Source: Phycisphaeraceae bacterium
GTDB lineage: Bacteria; Planctomycetota; Phycisphaerae; Phycisphaerales; UBA1924
Assembly (NCBI GenBank): GCA_019636625.1
Contig: JAHBXE010000016.1
Span: forward strand, 1 to 64,000
Direction: 5' to 3'
Length of the DNA stretch: 64,000 bases
Positions 61,034 to 64,000 of this stretch are shown here, piece by piece (positions within the stretch are counted from its first letter, which is position 1; every line of letters begins with the position of its first letter). The translations under genes and the position numbers were made by a program. The notes under the pieces are model-generated. The model did not search any database. It worked only from the letters and a program-made list of their open reading frames with translations, and was not told the DNA's origin.

Positions 61034-61051
61034 AAGGGCCTGCACGCCCTT
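61034..61051 (+). terminator. Weak terminator candidate after the Sua5 gene
   Basis: Six-base stem AAGGGC (61034-61039) and GCCCTT (61046-61051) around a 6-nt loop, 49 nt after the stop codon. There is no clear U-tract. It lies in the 138-nt gap before isocitrate dehydrogenase. Confidence 0.3.
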
Positions 61052-61123
61052 CTGCAGCGCGATGATCCGGCCGATACCTATCCTTGCCTCCCCCCACTCC
61101 CACTCTCGATTGCAGGAATGCAC

Positions 61124-62602
61124 ATGAAGATTGCCCTGGCTCATGGTGATGGAATCGGCCCCGAGATCATGGCGGCGGTGCTCGACGTGTTCGCCGCTGC
61201 CGGCGTGACCAAGCACATCGAGTTCATCCCCGTGGAAATGGGGCAGTCGGTGTTCGAGCAAGGCAACACCCGGGGGATGACGGACGCGGCGATCCGGACG
61301 ACGGAGGAATGCGGAATCCTGTTCAAGGGGCCGATGGGAACGCCCAAGGGCTCCGGCGGCAAGTCGATCAACGTGACGGCGCGGAAGATCTGGAACGCGT
61401 TCGCGAACCTGCGGCACTTCATGGCGCTGCCGGGGGTGGAGACGGTGTACACCCGGGCGGGGATCCCGGTGAACTTCTACATCGTTCGTGAGAACATCGA
61501 AGACACGTACGGCGGCGTGGAGCACCGGCTGTCGAACGACATGATCCAGTGCAAGCGGTTGATCTCGGCCCCGGGTTCGGACCAGGTGCACCGGTTCGCG
61601 TTCCAGACGGCACGCCGCCTCGGGATCAACAACATCTTCTGCGGCCACAAGGCCAACATCATGAAGATGACCGACGGGCTGTTCCTCGACCGGTTCCGGG
61701 CGGCGGCCAAGGACTTCCCGGAGATCCAGACGGGGGATGTGATCATCGATGCGCTGTGCATGAACCTGGTGGTCAAGCCGCAGCAGTACCAGATGATCGT
61801 GCTGCCGAACCTGCAGGGGGACATCGTGTCGGACCTGGCGGCGGGGCTGGTCGGCGGGCTTGGCTTTGCGCCCAGCGCGAACATCGGCAAGCACATCTCC
61901 ATCTTCGAGGCGGTGCACGGGACGGCGCCGGACATCGCGGGCCGGGGCATCGCCAACCCGACGGCGCTGCTCCTCTCGGGCCTGATGATGCTGCGGCACA
62001 TCGGGATGACCAGGCCGGCGGCGGTGATCCACAACGCGCTGTTCGCGGCGTTGGAGGCCGGCGTGCGGACGGGGGACTTCGGGGACAAGAGCACGCCAGC
62101 GCTGGGCACGAAGGACTTCACCAAGGCGATCATGGATCGGCTGGGTGAATCGCCGCGGACCGTGACGCCGGCGCCGGTGCCTGAGGATGGTGAGGCGCCG
62201 ACCTTCCAGCGACCGGAGCGCCCGGCGCACCAGGAAGTGATCCGGACGTTCACGAACATCGTGACCCAGGTGACGGGGTGCGACATCTACCTGGACTCGC
62301 CGCTGTCGCCGATCGCCCTGGCGGATGAGATGACGCGGGCGTGCGTGGACACGCCTTTCAAGCTGTCGTTGATCTCCAATCGCGGGACGCAGGTGTGGCC
62401 GACGGGGAGCATCTACACGGAATGCGTGGACTACTACCGCGTGCGGTTCGAGCTGAAGGATGGGGTGGCGCCGGGGTCGTTCGGGCAGTCGCGGTGCATC
62501 GCGCTGCTGGACAAGATCGCGGAGAAGTTCACGGTGTGCAGCTACGAGTTGCTGCGGACGTTTGACGGGGTGAAGGGGTATTCGCTGGCGCAGGGGCAGT
62601 AG
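61124..62602 (+). CDS. icd: Isocitrate dehydrogenase (NADP-type, long form)
   Basis: TCA-cycle beta-decarboxylating dehydrogenase of 492 residues. The N-terminal core matches the isocitrate/isopropylmalate family (HGDGIGPEIM, GPMGTPKGSGGKSINVTARK, PVNFYIVRENIEDTYGGVEH, LPNLQGDIVSDLAAGLVGGLG, EAVHGTAPDIAGRGIANPTALLLSG). An extra C-terminal domain of about 120 residues marks the long alphaproteobacterial/Rickettsia-like subfamily. The ATG at 61124 is preferred over 61118 because AGGA lies at usable distance only from the former. Cofactor choice is family-level inference. Confidence 0.88.
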   Translation: MKIALAHGDGIGPEIMAAVLDVFAAAGVTKHIEFIPVEMGQSVFEQGNTRGMTDAAIRTTEECGILFKGPMGTPKGSGGKSINVTARKIWNAFANLRHFMALPGVETVYTRAGIPVNFYIVRENIEDTYGGVEHRLSNDMIQCKRLISAPGSDQVHRFAFQTARRLGINNIFCGHKANIMKMTDGLFLDRFRAAAKDFPEIQTGDVIIDALCMNLVVKPQQYQMIVLPNLQGDIVSDLAAGLVGGLGFAPSANIGKHISIFEAVHGTAPDIAGRGIANPTALLLSGLMMLRHIGMTRPAAVIHNALFAALEAGVRTGDFGDKSTPALGTKDFTKAIMDRLGESPRTVTPAPVPEDGEAPTFQRPERPAHQEVIRTFTNIVTQVTGCDIYLDSPLSPIALADEMTRACVDTPFKLSLISNRGTQVWPTGSIYTECVDYYRVRFELKDGVAPGSFGQSRCIALLDKIAEKFTVCSYELLRTFDGVKGYSLAQGQ

Positions 62603-62624
62603 CCCGCCGACCTATCATCAATCC

Positions 62625-62831
62625 ATGGCACGCGAGGCGGATCCAACTCCCGGGCGGGGCGACTGGAAGTCAATCCAGGATGAGAACGGCGTGGACTTGT
62701 CGCTGATCCGCGCCAACTTGCGACTGAGCCCGGAGGAACGACTTCGACGTGCGGACGCGGCACGGCGTCAGTCGCTGTGGATTCTGACGCATGCACGACG
62801 AATCAAGCCATCCACTCCGCCGGATCGTTGA
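62625..62831 (+). CDS. Small helical protein paired with nucleotidyltransferase
   Basis: 68 residues with SIQDENGVDLSLIRANLRLS then PEERLRRADAARRQSLWILTH, a pattern I recognise as the small partner commonly encoded before a minimal nucleotidyltransferase. It overlaps the downstream gene by 41 nt. Probably the antitoxin-like half of a two-gene module; this is inference from arrangement. Confidence 0.7.
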   Translation: MAREADPTPGRGDWKSIQDENGVDLSLIRANLRLSPEERLRRADAARRQSLWILTHARRIKPSTPPDR

Positions 62832-63298
62832 GCTTCTGCAGCGGCATGGCGTCGAGTTCCTGATCATCGGTGGACAGGCCGAGAACCTCATGGGAAGTCC
62901 CCGCGTCACGTACGACATGGACATCTGTTACCGGCGCACTCCGGAGAACATCCGGCGCCTCGCCCGGGCGATGGGGGAACTGGAGGTTCGTCTGCGGGAT
63001 GCGCCTCTTGACTTGCCGTTTCCGACCTGATGAACGCACGCTCAGCGCCGGACTGAACTTCATCCTGGACACCAACGAAGGGCCGCTCGATCTCATTGGT
63101 GAGGTGGAACCGATCGGACCATACGAGACCCTTCTGACGCACAGCGAGGAGTATGAAGTGTGGGGCCTTCGGGTCAGGACGATCAGTCTGGACGACCTGA
63201 TCCGTGTGAAGCAGCACATCGGGCGCCCGAAGGACTCGGAATCACTGAACCAGCTTCTGGCGATCCGGCGAGTTCGCGGTGAGTGCGACGGTGCCTGA
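62791..63298 (+). pseudogene. Nucleotidyltransferase-fold gene broken by one-base insertion
   Basis: Frame one from 62791 gives MHDESSHPLRRIVELLQRHGVEFLIIGGQAENLMGSPRVTYDMDICYRRTPENIRRL and stops at 63030 after LDLPFPT. The next frame continues with the rest of the same family (DERTLSAGLNFILDTNEGPLDLIGEVEPIGPYE..VWGLRVRTISLDDLIRVKQHIGRPKD) to 63298. Removing one C in the TTTCCG at about 63019-63021 restores PFRPDERT, as in relatives. G and the DMDICYR acid pair (catalytic core) are intact before the break. A pseudogene, phase-variable gene or sequence error. Confidence 0.8.
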
Positions 63299-63411
63299 CC
63301 CCGGGTTGTCGATGGTCCGAGGTGTGCTGCGCGAGGGAATCGGTGGGTGGGGAATGCCGGCGGCTCATGATCACTACGGCTGTGGCACGTTGCGAGCGGC
63401 CGCTTGGCTGC

Positions 63412-63687
63412 CTACACGCCCTGTCCTCGCGATGCCATCCACACGATCGCTATGGCGATGACGAGAATGACCAAGACGACGAAGGCCACGACAAGCGCCG
63501 AATACGCTGCCAGCAGTCGTCGCCACCAGCTCGGCGGGGCGGGCTTCTGGAGTCGGCGGGCGATCAGCTCGACATCGTCGAGGTAGAGCACCTCGGGATC
63601 AATGGTCCACCCGCACTCCGGGCACCGATCGACAATCCCGCTCAGGTCGTAGCGACAGTGCAGGCAGCGAGGCGTCGGCGATGGCAT
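63412..63687 (-). CDS. Zinc-ribbon single-helix membrane protein
   Basis: 91 residues: N-terminal zinc ribbon CLHCRYDLSGIVDRCPECGW (about 8-27), a linker and one C-terminal transmembrane helix (about 60-85, SALVVAFVVLVILVIAIAIVW). The ribbon is close to that at 32410-33657. The ATG at 63687 has GGGAG upstream; the frame extends nine codons further. Function unknown. Confidence 0.72.
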   Translation of the reverse strand: MPSPTPRCLHCRYDLSGIVDRCPECGWTIDPEVLYLDDVELIARRLQKPAPPSWWRRLLAAYSALVVAFVVLVILVIAIAIVWMASRGQGV

Positions 63688-63720
63688 GGTCCCGCTCCCC
63701 CGATCGCGCTCCAACGAATG

Positions 63721-64000
63721 TCACGCCTCCTGGCGCACCATCTTCTCGATCCCTCGGGGCGTGTCGATCAGGATCTCGTCGGCCTCATCCAGGAACAGGC
63801 CGTGGTCGATGACGCCGGCGACATCGTTGAGCTCGCAGGCGAGTTCCGCGACGTCGCGGTCCTCGAGTGTCACATCGATGATGAGGCTGCCGTTGTCCGT
63901 CAGGAACAAGTGGCCATCGAGCGTGCGCCGGACGACACCGTGGAGGGCCATGTCGCGCAGGCGGGCGCGGACGCTGGCGAGGCCGAAGGCGAGCACGGCC
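63721..64000 (-). CDS. rpiA: Ribose-5-phosphate isomerase A, C-terminal part
   Basis: The window edge cuts the 5' part. The visible 93 or so residues match the RpiA C-terminus: FLTDNGSLIIDVTLEDRDVAELACELNDVAGVIDHGLFLDEADEILID, including the ligand-site Asn-Gly and the GLFLDEAD motif. RpiA interconverts ribose 5-phosphate and ribulose 5-phosphate in the pentose-phosphate pathway. The start lies beyond 64000. A zinc-ribbon gene follows its stop after 33 nt. Confidence 0.85.
   Translation of the reverse strand, partial: AVLAFGLASVRARLRDMALHGVVRRTLDGHLFLTDNGSLIIDVTLEDRDVAELACELNDVAGVIDHGLFLDEADEILIDTPRGIEKMVRQEA

Overview
The window is GC-rich (roughly two-thirds G+C by eye) and reads as chromosome of a planctomycete, most likely class Phycisphaerae. 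The inference rests on five secreted proteins with C-terminal GC-type dockerin repeats, a fibro-slime protein, a VPTPGA...RRRR sorting tail, a TPR protein with two free-standing RNA polymerase alpha C-terminal domains, the large cytochrome c / propeller dehydrogenase pair, and three proteins sharing a CxxCxYDLxG-type zinc ribbon. The assignment comes from gene content; no 16S or ribosomal marker lies here.

Layout. 0-4 kb: ExbD, a Fur-like repressor, an HU/IHF-type protein with a readable promoter, a secreted protein, ArfB, an SMR exporter and TsaB. 4.1-8.3 kb: a three-gene signalling cluster (HTH-receiver, HDOD-histidine kinase, pseudo-receiver-GAF). 8.3-12.6 kb: GH57 amylase, MurA, a fibro-slime protein and a small lipoprotein. 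12.7-13.2 kb: a minus-strand tRNA-Arg(CCU) split by a 338-nt group I intron. 13.2-22.5 kb: mostly housekeeping genes (YchF, M28 peptidase, double FKBP, PdxA, MATE, tandem alpha-CTD protein) plus a nucleotidyltransferase module. 22.5-36.7 kb: a [2Fe-2S] protein, dockerin proteins, the five-heme cytochrome/propeller operon, a TolC-like lipoprotein and class I aldolase. 36.8-45.9 kb: dihydrolipoyl dehydrogenase, then an accessory zone with hairpin repeats (families A, B, C), an eight-repeat dockerin protein, a lower-GC stand-alone SIR2-like gene, a disrupted hypothetical gene and a collagen-like protein. 46-50.5 kb: FahA, MgtE and Der. 50.5-57.6 kb: a tripartite ABC exporter locus with two TetR regulators and two paralogous permeases. 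58-64 kb: glycogen debranching enzyme, Sua5-type TsaC, isocitrate dehydrogenase, a second nucleotidyltransferase module broken by a one-base frameshift, a zinc-ribbon protein and the 3' part of rpiA.

Most distinctive points. (1) The intron-split tRNA-Arg(CCU), with recognisable group I P/Q/R/S core segments. (2) A hairpin-repeat composite that is intact at 38.37-38.68 kb and apparently interrupted at 41.3-42.66 kb by about 1.2 kb carrying the SIR2-like gene; this suggests recent acquisition of a possible defence gene. (3) Covarying C-family hairpins. (4) A kinase cluster ending in a receiver that lacks its phosphoacceptor. (5) A regulated exporter with an extra permease.

Functional links. 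TsaB and the Sua5 homologue both serve tRNA t6A formation. GH57 and GH133 both act on alpha-glucans. The ABC ATPase, permease, adaptor and outer-membrane factor form one translationally coupled export machine. The dockerin, fibro-slime and collagen-like proteins are probably cell-envelope or extracellular components.
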